Assembly (NCBI GenBank): GCA_963576565.1
Contig: OY755039.1
Coordinates: forward strand, 84,999,289 to 85,063,288
From: Aspidapion aeneum
Taxonomy: Eukaryota > Arthropoda > Insecta > Coleoptera > Brentidae
DNA: 64,000 bases
Direction of reading: 5' to 3'
Each line of letters starts with the position of its first letter. The stretch's first letter is position 1. The notes under the pieces were generated by a model. It made no database searches, was not told where the DNA came from, and saw only the letters and a list, made by a program, of their open reading frames with translations. The translations under genes and the position numbers were made by a program. Positions 1-11,568 of this stretch are shown piece after piece.

Positions 1-562
1 ATTAAAAACTTTTATGCACTTGTGCAGTTACCCCGAAGAGAAAGTAGCTCAGGTTATTTCTATGAAAATGTGTAACCGAATTTTTCAGAATTTTTTATTG
101 CTTGGAAATTGTGAGGTTTAAAAGCCACTTTAAATAACAAACATTCGAGTGCGGTTTTGTAATTAAGCGATAAACAACTGGTTATATTCCTACTCTGGTT
201 TGAAAACACAATTTTTTTGTTTCAAATGGGACACCGAGGGTTTTATCTGACTAGCAGTTTACTTTTGTGTTTAATAAAAACCTGGATAAAATAATGCTGA
301 TAATAGCCTTTTCTACATGCCCCAGTCCGGGTGCCATATTTTTAATATCAATATTTAATATTTGATTTAAAATCATGGCACTGGGGTTAATAAATTTTAT
401 AGTAGTTAATTAAAATAATTAATAAATAATTATAAATTATATTAAATGTATATATTCAATAAATACATAACCGTTATATAATCAATTATATAATTAAATT
501 TGGCTATGTTTAAATTTTTAAAATATAAATTTGATTATAAAATTTAGATTTGGTTTAAACTA
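1..562. other. AT-rich flank without a recognisable gene
   Basis: No coding region, RNA gene or bounded repeat is seen. The stretch at about 340-540 is very AT-rich. It forms the left flank of the TIR element that starts at 563. Confidence 0.5.
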
Positions 563-730
563 AAAGAACACCGCACTCGTTTACAAAGGCCTTATGGAAA
601 ATTTTTGTCTTGATGGAATTGGCTATAATTTTAGTATGTTATAGTAGGCTATATAACTAAAAATACTCTGCCAATATATGGGCCTCTAAGCTCACACTAT
701 AGTTATAGTGTACGTGTGAGCTAATATAAC

Positions 731-1085
731 TAAAAACTGAAATATATTTTATTCAACTCCAGACTAAATTACCTTTTGTTTGATACCACACAAGCCATGT
801 TTTGACTTAAACTCAAATTTTTGAAATCTACCCCCATCCTTACAAAAAAACAAAAACTAAAATATATTTTCTTAAACTCCGGACTCAATTACCTTTCGTT
901 TGATATCACACACGCCATATTTTCACTTAAAATCTAATTTTTAAAATATACCCCCACCCTTTTTTTTTTATAAAAAATAAAATGTATTTTGTTTAACTGC
1001 AGACTCAATTACCTTTCGTTTAATATCACACACGCCATATTTTCACATAAACTCTAATTTTTGAAATCTACCACCACGCTTTTAT
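731..1085. repeat. Three tandem units of about 120 bp
   Basis: Diverged direct repeats begin near 731, 848 and 968. Each holds an ATATTTT(A/C)TT stretch, a CAATTACCTTTCGTTTGATA-like core and a TTGAAATCTACCCCCA-like end. The same units occur inverted at 49785-50110 and 51355-51590. Confidence 0.65.
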
Positions 1086-1209
1086 TTGGTTTGTGTTCGG
1101 TGGATATTGTTCATTTTTAAATGGGACCATCTCGACCCAAGACCAAGCCTAGGTACCGAATTTCATTAAAATCGACCAAGCGGTTTTTGAATTATGCGCG
1201 TTGGTCGTT

Positions 1210-1210
<1 letters not shown>

Positions 1211-1268
<58 letters not shown>

Positions 1269-1291
1269 CACAGACAGACAGACAGACAGAC
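1211..1291. repeat. (GACA)n microsatellite
   Basis: About 20 CAGA/GACA units, with one imperfect CACA unit near 1268. It belongs to the hairpin-bounded element; the related copies have only short CTGT tracts at this place. The frames open through it are repeat artefacts. Confidence 0.9.
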
Positions 1292-1461
1292 GGCGCAACA
1301 ATAAAGTTTCAACTTTTTTTTTTCTCGAAAAAATTAGGATCACCATAGCTCACACTACTATAGCATAGTATATGTGTGAGCTAAAAATGTAAGTAAAGTT
1401 TAGTTTTTCTTTGTACAGTTTTTAAGATACAAGCGATAAAAGTTCGTAAAATGGTCGTTTC

Positions 1462-1641
1462 CAGTGGCGTATATACAGGGGGGGCTGGGGGGTCCGGCCC
1501 CTCCCCCGAATCTCAGATTTTTTTAGATATTTTCTACATATTTCATGAATACAAACATAAAGTAGCATAAAATACGGCCTCATGACGTCTCAGAAAACTG
1601 TCTCGCCCCCCCCTCGAAACTTTTTTCTATATACGCCTCTG
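1462..1641. mobile_element. hAT-like MITE with 8-bp TSD
   Basis: The 180-bp element begins CAGTGGCGTATATA and ends TATATACGCCTCTG, a 14-bp TIR with one mismatch. It is flanked by the direct repeat GTCGTTTC at 1454-1461 and 1642-1649. An 8-bp TSD with CAG...CTG ends fits hAT (P elements also make 8-bp TSDs). A related, diverged copy lies at 41711-41885 in the other orientation. No coding capacity. Confidence 0.7.
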
Positions 1642-1779
1642 GTCGTTTCTGTGTATGTTCTAATAATAATAACTCTTAAATCTTACTAGGAAAACTTAAT
1701 TGATCATAAAAATTACTTAGTTAGAAAAGGCCTAAATGTTCTCTGCCTAAAGACAAAGCCACTTATAATTTAATTTTTT

Positions 1780-1969
1780 TCAATTCATTAGGTAATATAC
1801 TGGAGGTAGTCAAAAAGTCAACTTTTTCCAAAAAACAAAATTAACTTTTTTCTTATAAAAGCATTAATTCATGACAAAATAGAATGTGCTAGTTTTAAAA
1901 TGCGGTAGTAGTGCGGATATAAAAAAGTTGATTTTTTTACTACCCCCCGTATATTACCTAATGAATTGA
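1780..1969. mobile_element. Palindromic MITE with long TIRs
   Basis: A perfect 21-bp inverted repeat joins 1780-1800 and 1949-1969. Its core is CATTAGGTAATATAC. Looser complementarity extends inward to about 1825 and 1921. The interior is about 95 bp and encodes nothing. The transcript could form a strong hairpin. Confidence 0.6.
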
Positions 1970-2312
1970 AAATACTGAAATTATAAGCGACTAAGCACAA
2001 AATTTTTTGTTCGTTTATATATCAAAAATTGTACATAGAAAAACTTTACTTACATTTTTTTTTAGCTACATACCCTACTATAACATACTAATTTTATAGA
2101 CAATTCCACCAAGACAAAAATTTCGGATAAGGCCTGTTAAAACAGGTGCGGTGTTCTTTGGTAAAGGTGTTCATCATAAACAAGAGAAATAATATCTAGA
2201 GAAAAAAAAAATTGTTTTTAAAAATTTATGCAGTACCAAACTTTTAGAAACTGCCATTTTTCCTGTACAAGGTTTTAAAAATGACATATTTAACGTAGTT
2301 TTTTTGTTAATG

Positions 2313-3137
2313 CAGTCGAACCTCTATAACTCGAACTTAAAGGGAAAACCAAAACAGTTCGAGTTATGGAGAGTTCGAGTAAAAGAAAAAAAATCATATA
2401 TTCCAATAAATACTTTTATTGCATGAAAACCGTTGAAAAGTACAAGACTAACTTAATAATAAATGTATACATACATATAAACTTGAAAAATAATTAGTTA
2501 AGTATTAAATTTTGACAATATGTTTTTTGTGCAGTTGGACTCAATTTCTTTTCGTATTTAAAAATAAGAGACAAGTCATTATTTGTTGTGGCCTCATCCA
2601 TTGAAAAAGCGAGCTATATGGTTTCAATTGCTTTAAAAACTTTAGCGTTGCGAAAGGTTTTAGTCAAGGAATTTCTTCACCCTCATCTTCATCGTTAGAG
2701 TTTTCCTCAAAATTATCCTCTGTTTTGCCAACACTTTCCAAGATCTTATCTTCTGTAAGAGTTTTGCTTGTTACTAAATCCTCGTCTACATTTAAAAATT
2801 ATTCAAAAGTTACCTTATCATTCACTTTAAAAATGTCCAAGCATCGATTAATAGACTCTTGTATATTTAAAGCAACCTGCTCTTCACTAATAATTTGTGT
2901 TCTTAATTGTGATAGAGGGATTTTAGCTTAAATCCATTTCAAAGGTTCGTCTTAGAGAGATCTTGACGTTGGCGGGACTGGGAATACGGTTCGAGTTATA
3001 GAGGGGTGCGAGTTATAGAAATTTGAGTTAAAGAGGTTAAATACATATAAAAATTGAAACTGTCCAGGAACCACTTAAAAGGTTCGAGTTATAGAGAGGT
3101 TCGAGTTATAAAGGTTCGAGTTAGAGAGGTTCGACTG
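2313..3137 (-). mobile_element. Degraded pogo/Tigger-like transposon
   Basis: The left end CAGTCGAACCTCTATAACTC at 2313 is matched in inverse by the right end that closes GAGAGGTTCGACTG at 3137. Further GTTCGAGTTATAGAG copies lie inside both ends. Right of the element is TA; the left dinucleotide is TG, probably a mutated TA. TIRs of this style with TA duplication are typical of pogo/Tigger elements in Tc1/mariner. The interior keeps a decayed minus-strand coding remnant. Short derivatives lie at 33066-33250, about 50449-50632 and 54395-54508. Confidence 0.65.
2530..2935 (-). pseudogene. Decayed C-terminal part of a probable Tigger-like transposase
   Basis: The minus strand reads as an acidic, helical polypeptide for about 135 codons, from near 2931 down to 2530, broken by stops (a TAA near 2810 and a TGA near 2672). 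Recognisable stretches include ISEEQVALNIQESINRCLD and an acidic run NSNDEDEGEEIP. An acidic C-terminal tail is usual in pogo/Tigger transposases; no catalytic DDD motif is left. The plus-strand frame at 2725-2931 is its antisense shadow. The assignment rests mainly on the flanking TIRs. Confidence 0.45.
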
Positions 3138-3563
3138 TATTTTTAATTAGAAAGCGGTCTGTAGGGAGACATACCTAATAATCTATTATTCATATATTTT
3201 TACCTTTCTAGCCCTCGCAGCAAGGGCTAGAGAAGGTATTGTTTAAAAAAAAAATGCACTTTTGAGATAACGCCGAAAATGTGTTATTTGGGGTTATATC
3301 GTCGTGACGTCTGTGCGTGTATAGTAGCTCCTAAACCGTTGAACCAATTTTCATGAAATTTGACGCCCCCCCCGCTCCTCTGCGCTTGGCGCCCCTGGCG
3401 TCCTTTGGGAAAAAAAAATAGAATTAATAGTGTTATTATTTTAAAAAAAGTTTTGTAATTTATTTGACTCCCATACCTATATTTGCGCCCCTTAAGTTCT
3501 TCGTCCCCCCGCCCTTTTATCCACGACACGCTACTGCCGGACAGTGCTTACTTTGGGGGTAAT
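3138..3563. other. Interval without gene; short hairpin
   Basis: No coding region is seen. CTAGCCCT/AGGGCTAG at 3209-3231 forms a short perfect hairpin. The text at about 3315-3360 resembles other arthropod-type dispersed repeats. The last 8 bases (3556-3563) are the left TSD of the next element. Confidence 0.4.
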
Positions 3564-5061
3564 CAAGGGCGTCGATAGCTTTTTTTCTTGGGGGGGGGGT
3601 ACTCTGCCCTACTTTTGCAAATCCTAGTTACTAGGTTGTAGTTGTATGTAGTTTTTCGTGCTGGTTTTAAAAATGCAGTAATTTTTTAAAACCAAGTACT
3701 TCGAGTTGCTAGATTTTGCAAAACTAGAGCAGTACTGTACTTACATTGCAAAAAATATTAAAAAATTATTTAAGCTGATTTTGTGCAAGTACCCACATAG
3801 CACAATCACGTGTTTACCACGTAAAAAATGCGTGAGAAAAAAAACGTTGATTTTAAAAGCTGCTAGAGAAAACGTTTATTTCATATATGAAAACAAGCTT
3901 AATAGGTCATTCATTAACGTTATAAAAAATAACGTTGCTAAAAACTGCGTTTTTACGTTATTTTCAAGTGATTTTTATCAACGTTAAAATCACAAAATTA
4001 GATTCGCGCCTTTTCTATATGAATTTTAAAACGCGACGTACATGGCTTTTCTACCGAATATTTTTGAGATTTTACTAGCAGCATCGCCACCTATAGTCGG
4101 GATTTTTCACTTTGACGAAATCTATCAGGCAGTGCTTTGGCCTCCAAACTCCAAAAACCTGTTAAGGGATTGATCTCTGATCCACGATCACGACGCATCT
4201 GTTATTAACCTGATAAAGACACATTAATATTGTGTGAAAGTGTTTACTGTTCATAAATCTTGTTTAGCTTTTAAAAAAAACTTAATGTATATAGATAGAT
4301 ACATAGATATTTTGTCTTGCCTTGAGCGCCATCTTTAAAATTGTCTTGAAGTGTTGTAGTCTTAAACTAGTGAACTTTTATAACTTCCTTTCGCGTCTCT
4401 TTTAAGTTAAAAAAATGTTATTAAAAAAAGTGACCAAAAAAGACGCAGAAAGTCAGTAGGTTTGAGAAGTCTTAATCTAGTGGCGTTTTAGAACATGTTG
4501 TGGAGGACTTTTCAAGTGTGAATTTGGTACATGAAAATAACGAGGTTAAAAAACACGTTATATACACAGCACCAGAAAGTTCAGCAAAAAGTAGATTTCA
4601 TAGCTTGATTTTTTCTTGTTTTTAAGTTATCTTTAAGCATGTAGATTTAACAAAATAAATATTACATTGTATGAGGTTGTTCTCAAGTAAAAAAAAACTT
4701 TGTTATTTTTGGTCACGTGAATTTAACGTTGATGTGATTTTTGTGCTATTTGGGTACTTTATTAAGGAGTTAATCAAAGATTAGCAAGGCGGAATATAAA
4801 ACCTTAATTAAAAAACGAAGATCTGTTTTACCTTGTATCAAAAAATATATTACTAAAGTTAAACAACAGGCAAAGACTTTAAATTTACATGGTTTTCTTA
4901 ATACCTAAAAACTAATTTTATTTATATACAAAAACGTCATATTTACTTTTTTTATAACGAAGAAGACCGTTACGCCTTAAATCATATATTGATGCAGTTC
5001 TTGAATTCTTGGGGGGGGGGTGGGTACTGACCCCCAGTACCCCCCCTTATCGACGCGCTTG
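3564..5061. mobile_element. Non-autonomous hAT-like element, TSD GGGGTAAT
   Basis: A 1498-bp element. Its left end CAAGGGCGTCGATA (3564-3577) matches the right end TATCGACGCGCTTG (5048-5061) with one mismatch. It is flanked by the 8-bp direct repeat GGGGTAAT at 3556-3563 and 5062-5069. G-runs and C-runs sit just inside the ends. 8-bp TSDs and CA(A/G)GGGCG-type ends fit hAT. A 93-codon frame at 3706-3987 has no recognisable domain and starts at a non-ATG codon. BEL-1 begins only 75 bp downstream of the right TSD. Confidence 0.65.
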
Positions 5062-5143
5062 GGGGTAATATGGTTTATTCGCAGCCGGTTCTAGAGCTGG
5101 GATGTGATGTATTTTCAGAAAAATGTTTATGTATTTTGCTGTT

Positions 5144-5803
5144 TGAACAAGTTTCCCAACTTGTTTTTATTTTTGTAAATAATTATATTCTCTAATTTTC
5201 ACTTAAAATTAGAGAAGCTATCTCTCTTAGTTTTTAAATATTTTTGGGTTACATTTTCTACGCTTACAAGCGTTTTAGAATATTATTTTGATTTACTTTA
5301 CGCTATATCTTTCCATATTTTAAATTTAAACTCCGCGCGCTTCTTCCAGCAATGAAGGATTTGAGATAAGCGGCTAAATTCGGACCAGCAGACGCAAACG
5401 CCGATTGTCTGAGCGAACAACTCAACCACGCGCCACGTGAAAAGAAAGTCACCGCACCGCTATTATTTTATATTAAAATTGTGGAAACTATTAATTTTTA
5501 CGCTTTAGTTATTAGATATTAGTGTTTGGAACATTTGAACTATAGAACAATGGAGAGTCTGGTACTTCGCGTATAATCGGGCTGGCCAGCCAAGTAGCTA
5601 CAAAAGACATCTAATGGTAAGTCGTTTCTTTGATAATTTTTCATTGCTACGCTATTTTTAGTAAATAAGTTTTTAGGCTCTTTTTTCCCTGTCGGAGCCC
5701 TGTGGAAAGATACAGTCCCTCTTAACTCCCACACGTTTTTCTCGAGCTATCTCGAGTGGTCCTTCGGTATATTTTATTTTCTACAGAAGGCCTGACCTCA
5801 CCA
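5144..5803 (+). repeat. 5' LTR of BEL-1
   Basis: Starts TGAACAAGTTTCCC and ends CCTGACCTCACCA. Its direct copy is at 11569-12228. It contains a GTAAGT splice-donor-like site at 5617-5622 within ATGGTAAGT. The 64-codon minus-strand frame inside it, repeated in the other LTR, has no support as a gene. Confidence 0.93.
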
Positions 5804-5805
5804 TT

Positions 5806-5823
5806 TGGTCCAGGTTCGAGCCC
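5806..5823 (+). other. Putative primer-binding site of BEL-1
   Basis: TGGTCCAGGTTCGAGCCC begins 2 bases after the 5' LTR. It starts with the TGG expected opposite a tRNA CCA end. I could not assign the tRNA with confidence. Confidence 0.5.
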
Positions 5824-6171
5824 GATAACAGGACCCCGGGAAAAATTAAAGTCTAAATCGCATTTTGTTAAAAATAAAATTTTTAATAAATACGCTGACC
5901 TTGCTCTTTTTGCTGTGCTCGCAGTAAAAATAACAAGTAAAAAAGTACCGAACGCGCATTGTTTTCGCGCATTTCCTACCTCTTTTTGGCTTGGCGTCGA
6001 ATGCACGTAGGAAAAGTTTCCAACACAAAGATATTAAGAGGTAAATGAGACTTGTTTACATTTTTTATCGCCTATTCTCTTTTCTTTTTAAACGCTTTTA
6101 ATTTTTAAATATTAAAAATTTCGGAAACTAATCGTTCACCTGTGTTAACGGAATTTTTTAAAAACATCACA

Positions 6172-9100
6172 ATGAGTACGCAACTTAAGAAGTTAGAAGC
6201 ACTCCGTAATGTGCAACATAATCGCATTAATACTCTTCATAACTTAGCTAATGCTTGCCTAACGAATGATACAAAAAAACCGTGTTTACAGGTTCGACTT
6301 ATCGACCTTGATGAAATGAAAGAAACATTTTTTATTTATCAAAATCAAATAATAGAGGCTTATTCGGCAAGTCCGGAGAGACTGGAAGAAGAAAATGAAC
6401 GCCTCACTGAGTTTGACGACAGCTTCTATGATATTAAAAGAATTCAAAAACAACTATTTGAGGTGAAAATTGAAGCTCCTCAACCTCAAAACTTAACGCA
6501 AATTTCAAACTGTTCTGATCCAGACCGCTTTATGGCGTCTTTAATGCCCAGACTGCGCATTGTCGAATTTCATGGCGACATCACTAAGTTTCCAACCTTT
6601 CTAGATATGTACAATAGTTCTGTACACAATAATCCTAGTATTCCTACAAACGCTAAATTTAATTTGTTACTGTCCTACCTAAAAGGACCGCCTTTAAACG
6701 TAGTTAAACATTTACAAATAACCGACGCTAATTATATAATCGCTTACAATACGCTTCTAAAACGCTTATCGGCTCAAACTTATTGGCGCTCCGTGTATAA
6801 TTTTCCCGCTCTCAAAGACGACAATCCAGAAACGCTACGCACGCTGCTTGATGTTTTTTCAGAAAACATTGAGGCTTTAAAAACTCTAAATTACGACACT
6901 GATCAATGGTGTTTTCCGCTCGCCAACATTTTACTAGATAAATTGCCTGAGGTACTACTTTCGCGCTTTGAACTAGCTAATTCTAGGTCTAATGAAATGC
7001 CCAAATATCAAGAAATTTATAATTTTCTTGAAAGTCAATGTAATTCGCTTTATTCGCTACAATCTAAAAATAGATTTAAAAATAATAAACAGTTTTATAA
7101 AAATAACGCCTCGCCTTATTATACAAAAACGCTACTTGGTACGGAAAATACTCATTCTAAAGATAGATGCGCTTTTTGTGATTCTAACACACATTCAATA
7201 TATTTATGTAACGCATTTAAAGGTAAATCTCCCTACGAACGCTATTCTTACGCTAAAAATAAAAAACTATGTTTAAATTGTTTAAGCTCAATACATTTAA
7301 CAAATTCTTGTCAAAGTCTACGCTCATGTCGCTATTGCCCTGGTAATCAAAGACACCACTCATTAATTCATTTTGAGCGAAATTTTAATTACTCTAGTTC
7401 CCAAAATCAAAATAGATCACATTTTGATGCTAACGTGAATTTCTCACAAAATCTCTCTAATATGTCTCCCAACGCATCTCCAAATAGTTCACCACGTGGT
7501 TACTGGGCCAGTCAGCAAAGTTTTAGATCCCCGGCTACTGGGTGTCCGCTTCAAAATTACTCTACTCAAAATAATAACAATTTTACTTCGACGTCTTCTA
7601 ATTCACAAGTACCAATCGCAACTCCTTCGGGTTCTAACCCCACGCATTGTGGTTTTATTTCTGCGCAATCGCAAGTTTTATTGTCAACTATCCTAGTAAA
7701 AATTCAAGATGTCCGCGGTAACTTTCAAACAGTTAGAGCCGTTTTAGACAGCGGTTCGCAAAACACTTTCTGTTCTCAAAAATTAGCGCAACAATTGGGC
7801 CTTCCCAGACAACCCTTATGTTCAAATATACAGGGGGTTGGAGGCAACTCTCTTACTTCTGATCTAGGATCGATTTTTATTAAAATTTGTAATTTTCAAA
7901 AACCAGATATTTTTGTGTCTACGCAAGCGATTATTTTGCAAAAGGTTTGTACTGATTTACCGTCAGTAAAAATAAATACAGAAAATTGGCATTTTATAAA
8001 AAATTTACCCTTAGCAGATCCCACTTTTTACAACCCTTCGCCTATAAATTTACTAATTGGTATGGATCTATTTCCACTAATTATACAGGGTGAAAAAATC
8101 GCTAGCGATGATCCAAATCATCCCTTTGCTATGGGAACTATTTTCGGCTATATTTTGATGGGACAAATAAATCAACCCTTAATTTCTACCCCGCCAATTA
8201 ATGCTCTTTTTTGTCAAAATGAAAATGACTCGCTTTCGCAATTAATTTCAAAATTTTGGGAAACCGACTGCGTCCCCCAAAAAACTCATTTGAAACCAGA
8301 GGATGAAATTTGTGAAAATTATTTTAAACAGAGCGTGTCGCGTAATCAAGAAGGCCGGTATACTGTCTCCCTTCCCTTTCGCACATTTGAGAATCCACCG
8401 CAGTTTCCTACAATCAAACAAGTCGCGCTAAATCGTTTCTTATCTTTAGAAAAAAAACTGCTTCGCGATAAAAACTTGTATTGTGAATATTCTAAATTTA
8501 TGAATGAATATTTGGAATTGGGTCATATGGACTATGACTCAGAAAAAGAAGACGATTCAGACAGCTATTTTATTCCACATTTCGCTGTTGTTAAAAATGA
8601 AGCTATCACTACTAAGACAAGGGTAGTTTTTAATGCGAGTGTTACCGACCCTTTTACGCATATTTCGCTTAATCAAGTCTTATTATCGGGTCCAAAACTA
8701 CAAAAAGATATTATTCAAATATTATTACATTTTCGCCTTAACCCTGTGACGCTCACCTGCGATATTCAAAAAATGTATCGGGGTATAAATATCAACCCTG
8801 ATCATCAAAAATACCAAAAAATATTTTGGCGGTTTAACCCTAATGAAAAAGTTTCCATTTTTAAACTACGAACTGTCACTTACGGAGTGAACTGTTCACC
8901 ATATCTCGCTTTACGCACCCTTCAGCACTTAGCTGAGTCCGAATATGATAACTACCCTCACGCTGCTAAAGTTATACTTAACGATACCTATATTGATGAC
9001 GTCACTACTTCATGTAAAACGGTTCAAGAGGCGTTAAATTTGCAGCATGAGCTTACGGAATTGTTAGGAAACGCTGGCTTGAAATTACACAAATGGTCTA

Positions 9101-10248
9101 GCAATCGCTCAGAAGTGATCTCTCATTTAGATCCCTCCTTAGTCAACCCCGCAGTTTTATCTCTCGATTCGGATGACGTCACTAAGGTCTTAGGCCTGTG
9201 CTGGCATCCTTCATACGACGAGTTTCGATTTAACATATTACCTAATCAGCAAAGCTGTACAAAAAGGACGCTTCTCTCTTTTTTAGCACGCTGCTATGAC
9301 CCCCATGGTTATCTTACCCCAGTAACATTCACTTTAAAATATTTGATTCAACAAATTTGGTTACTTGGTATTTCCTGGGACGCCACGCCTACTTTAGAAA
9401 TAGTTCGTCAGTGGACACTCTATCAATCTGAATTTCAAGTTTTAGAAAAATTTAGTTTACCCCGCCACATTGACATCACAAACGCCGAATCCATCGATCT
9501 CTGTGGTTTTTGTGATGCGAGTGAACGAGGGTACGCATGCGTAATATACTTACGTGTCTTACGAAACGCTAAATATCACATATATTTTGTTCTTGCGAAA
9601 AGTCGCATGGCTCCACTTAAAAAATTTGTTAGTATTCCGAGAATAGAACTTCTAGCCGCTACTCTTTTATCTGAGGTCTTAAAATACACATATGATATAT
9701 TCATAAAAAGGTTCACAATAAATAATATTTACGCTTTTTCGGACGCAATGGTTGTTTTACACTGGATAAAATCCCATCCAAGTAAATGGAAAACTTTTGT
9801 CGCAAATCGTGTTAGTCTTATCCAAGATAATATTAATCCAGAATGTTGGTTATATACCCCCACATTTCTCAATAGTGCCGATGTAGCCAGCCGCGGCTGC
9901 TCGCCGAGTGAGCTTTTAAATCATCCCCTATGGTGGGCCGCCCCTAGTTTTTTACAAGAATCTTTCGATAAATGGCCAACAAAAACCCCGCAAGTCAAAA
10001 TAAATGACAGTTTAGAGACTGAGGAACGAAAAAATGTTGCTCTGATTTCTTGTGACCGAATAACGGAAAATTTTTTAGATTCGCTTTTAAATAATAAATC
10101 CGATTTTTACGCTATTCAACTACTTTTAGCCCGCAGTTTACGATTCATAAATAATTGTAGACTATCCGCAGACGTCAGAAAAAAGACAAATATAGATTAT
10201 ATCGATCTCTTTAACGCTTTAAAATGTTTGGCTAAGCACGAACAATAA
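6172..10248 (+). pseudogene. gag-pol: BEL-1 Gag-protease-RT-RNase H polyprotein, ends at premature stop
   Basis: Start chosen at ATG 6172 (MSTQLKK...); the frame is open upstream to a GTG at 6142. 1358 codons precede the TAA at 10246. Domains in order: BEL-type Gag, about residues 120-290; zinc knuckles C-x2-C-x4-H-x4-C near 334 and 367 and a third Cys/His cluster; aspartic protease with DSGS at 526-529; reverse transcriptase with motif A near Asp864 (CDIQKMYRG) and YIDD at 940-943; RNase H-like/A17-type region with CGFCDASERG near 1112-1121 and ADVASRG. Gag packages the RNA and Pol copies it into DNA. The stop separates this part from integrase, which follows in the same frame, so one nonsense change explains the break. 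Codons look typical of AT-rich DNA. Confidence 0.9.
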
Positions 10249-11547
10249 AAATACTTTTCTGAAGTAATTCTTAACCTTCAAAACCAGAAAAAATGCATAA
10301 AACCCATACAAAAATTGAATCCCTTTTTAGACCAGGATGGTCTTATAAGAGTTGGAGGACGCATTCAACAAGCCATGACTATTTCTTACGGACAAAAACA
10401 TCCTCTTCTTTTACCCAAGGAAAGTAGACTTTCTTATATTTTTATTGAATATATGCACAAAAAATATTTGCATGTCGGAGTGCAAACAGTCCAATATCTC
10501 ATTAGTCAAATTTTTTGGATTTTATCTGCCAAACGCTTAATTAAAACGGTTTTATCCAAATGTGTTCGTTGCTTTCGCGTCAAACCGCATTCTTATGAGC
10601 AAATCATGGGACAAATTCCGTCCTACCGCTTGATTCCACAAAAGCCTTTTACTTTTAGTGGAGTAGATTTTAGTGGTGCTATACCTATCACTCTCAGTAA
10701 ACACAGAGGTGTAAAAACACAAAAAGCATATATCTGCCTTTTTATTTGTCTAAATACTAAAGCTTTACATCTCGAGTTAGTGTCAGATCTAACTTCGGAC
10801 GCTTTTTTAGCTGCGCTACGTCGCTTTGTTGCCCGAAGAGGTTACATAAAAACTCTTTTTTCAGACAATGGCACAAATTTCGTTAAATCCAGCAAAGAAT
10901 TGCTTGATCTTGCAAGAAATGCTTGCACGCAACAAGCTATCGCCTGGAATTTTATCCCTCCATCAGCTCCCCACTTCGGCGGTCTTTGGGAGTCAGGGAT
11001 AAAATCAGTAAAAACTCACTTAATTCGTACCATTGGCTCGCAGATTCTGAGTTATGAGGAGTTGTACACGGTTCTTTGTCAAATTGAGGCGATTTTAAAT
11101 TCTCGCCCCTTGACCCCGCAATCTACCGACTGTAACGATCTACAGGTTTTAACACCGGGACATTTTTTAACACATGGACCTTTAGTTTCTGTTCCTGATG
11201 AAGATTTTTCAAGTAAACCTGAGAATCGGTTATCGCGATGGAACTTGGTCCAACGAATACAAGCCGATTTTTGGCGTCGTTGGAGCCAAGAATTTTTACA
11301 TACCCTTCAAGTACGAAATAAATGGTTGGAACCATGCGCCGAGCCAAAAATAGGTACCGTCGTTCTTATCAAAGACGAGTTATCACCGCCCCTTCAATGG
11401 CGGGTAGGTCGCATTATTGAAATTTTTAAAGGGCCTGATGGGCACGCTAGGGTGGCAAATGTTCGTACCGCGTCCGGTATCTTTAAACGACCTTTAGTCA
11501 AGCTTTGCCCCCTTCCAATTGATTCAGATTCACCTACCGAAAAATGA
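10249..11547 (+). pseudogene. pol: BEL-1 integrase part of the polyprotein
   Basis: This continues the frame of the upstream polyprotein directly after the TAA, with no further stop before 11545. The TTG at 10315 is not a credible start, so it is not a separate gene. It contains an HHCC-type zinc region (HKKYLHVG ... CVRCFR), the integrase core with Asp at about 10666, Asp in FSDNGTNF at 10864 and Glu in GGLWESG at 10990, and a C-terminal BEL-type domain (DUF5641-like) ending RPLVKLCPLP. It would join the cDNA to host DNA. The corresponding region of BEL-2 aligns across the stop position, which supports a single nonsense mutation. Confidence 0.9.
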
Positions 11548-11568
11548 TGCTCATTTTGGTGGGCCGAA

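Larger units (their letters stand above)
656..1380 (-). mobile_element. Hairpin-bounded repeat element, copy 1
   Basis: About 725 bp. It carries imperfect palindromes of the type CTCACACTA...TAGTGTGAG at both ends (about 692-722 and 1347-1382). Between them are three tandem units of about 120 bp and a (GACA)n tract. Two further copies at 49502-50204 and 51066-51660 lie in the opposite orientation with the same order of parts. One end carries a motif reading ATACTCTGCCAATATATGGG in this copy. It sits inside the left TIR of the 563-2159 element, which defines its borders to within a few bases. No protein is encoded. The family is not recognised. Confidence 0.6.
563..2159. mobile_element. Non-autonomous TIR DNA transposon, host of nested insertions
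   Basis: The left end (AAAGAACACCGCAC, 563 onward) is matched in inverse at the right end (GTGCGGTGTTCTTT, ending 2159). The similarity continues for about 100 bp on each side, roughly 563-655 with 2052-2159. No transposase is visible, so it looks non-autonomous. The left TIR is interrupted at about 655-1380 by a hairpin-bounded element; the inverse TIR and a third partial copy at about 23170-23310 read straight through the same junction. An 8-bp-TSD MITE (1462-1641) and a palindromic MITE (1780-1969) lie inside. No clear TSD was found, so the superfamily is open. Confidence 0.6.

Noticed and set aside
1121..1348. Frames with TDRQ / CLSV repeats on both strands
   Set aside because: Translations of the (GACA)n microsatellite.
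2725..2931. 68-codon plus-strand frame
   Set aside because: Antisense shadow of the decayed transposase remnant read on the minus strand; its start is not supported.
5540..5734. 64-codon frame on the minus strand, repeated identically at 11965-12159
   Set aside because: It lies inside both LTRs of BEL-1 and overlaps its regulatory region; the duplicate exists only because LTRs are copies.
10315..11547. Integrase frame as an independent gene
   Set aside because: The first codon is TTG, and the frame is the direct continuation of the upstream polyprotein after one TAA.
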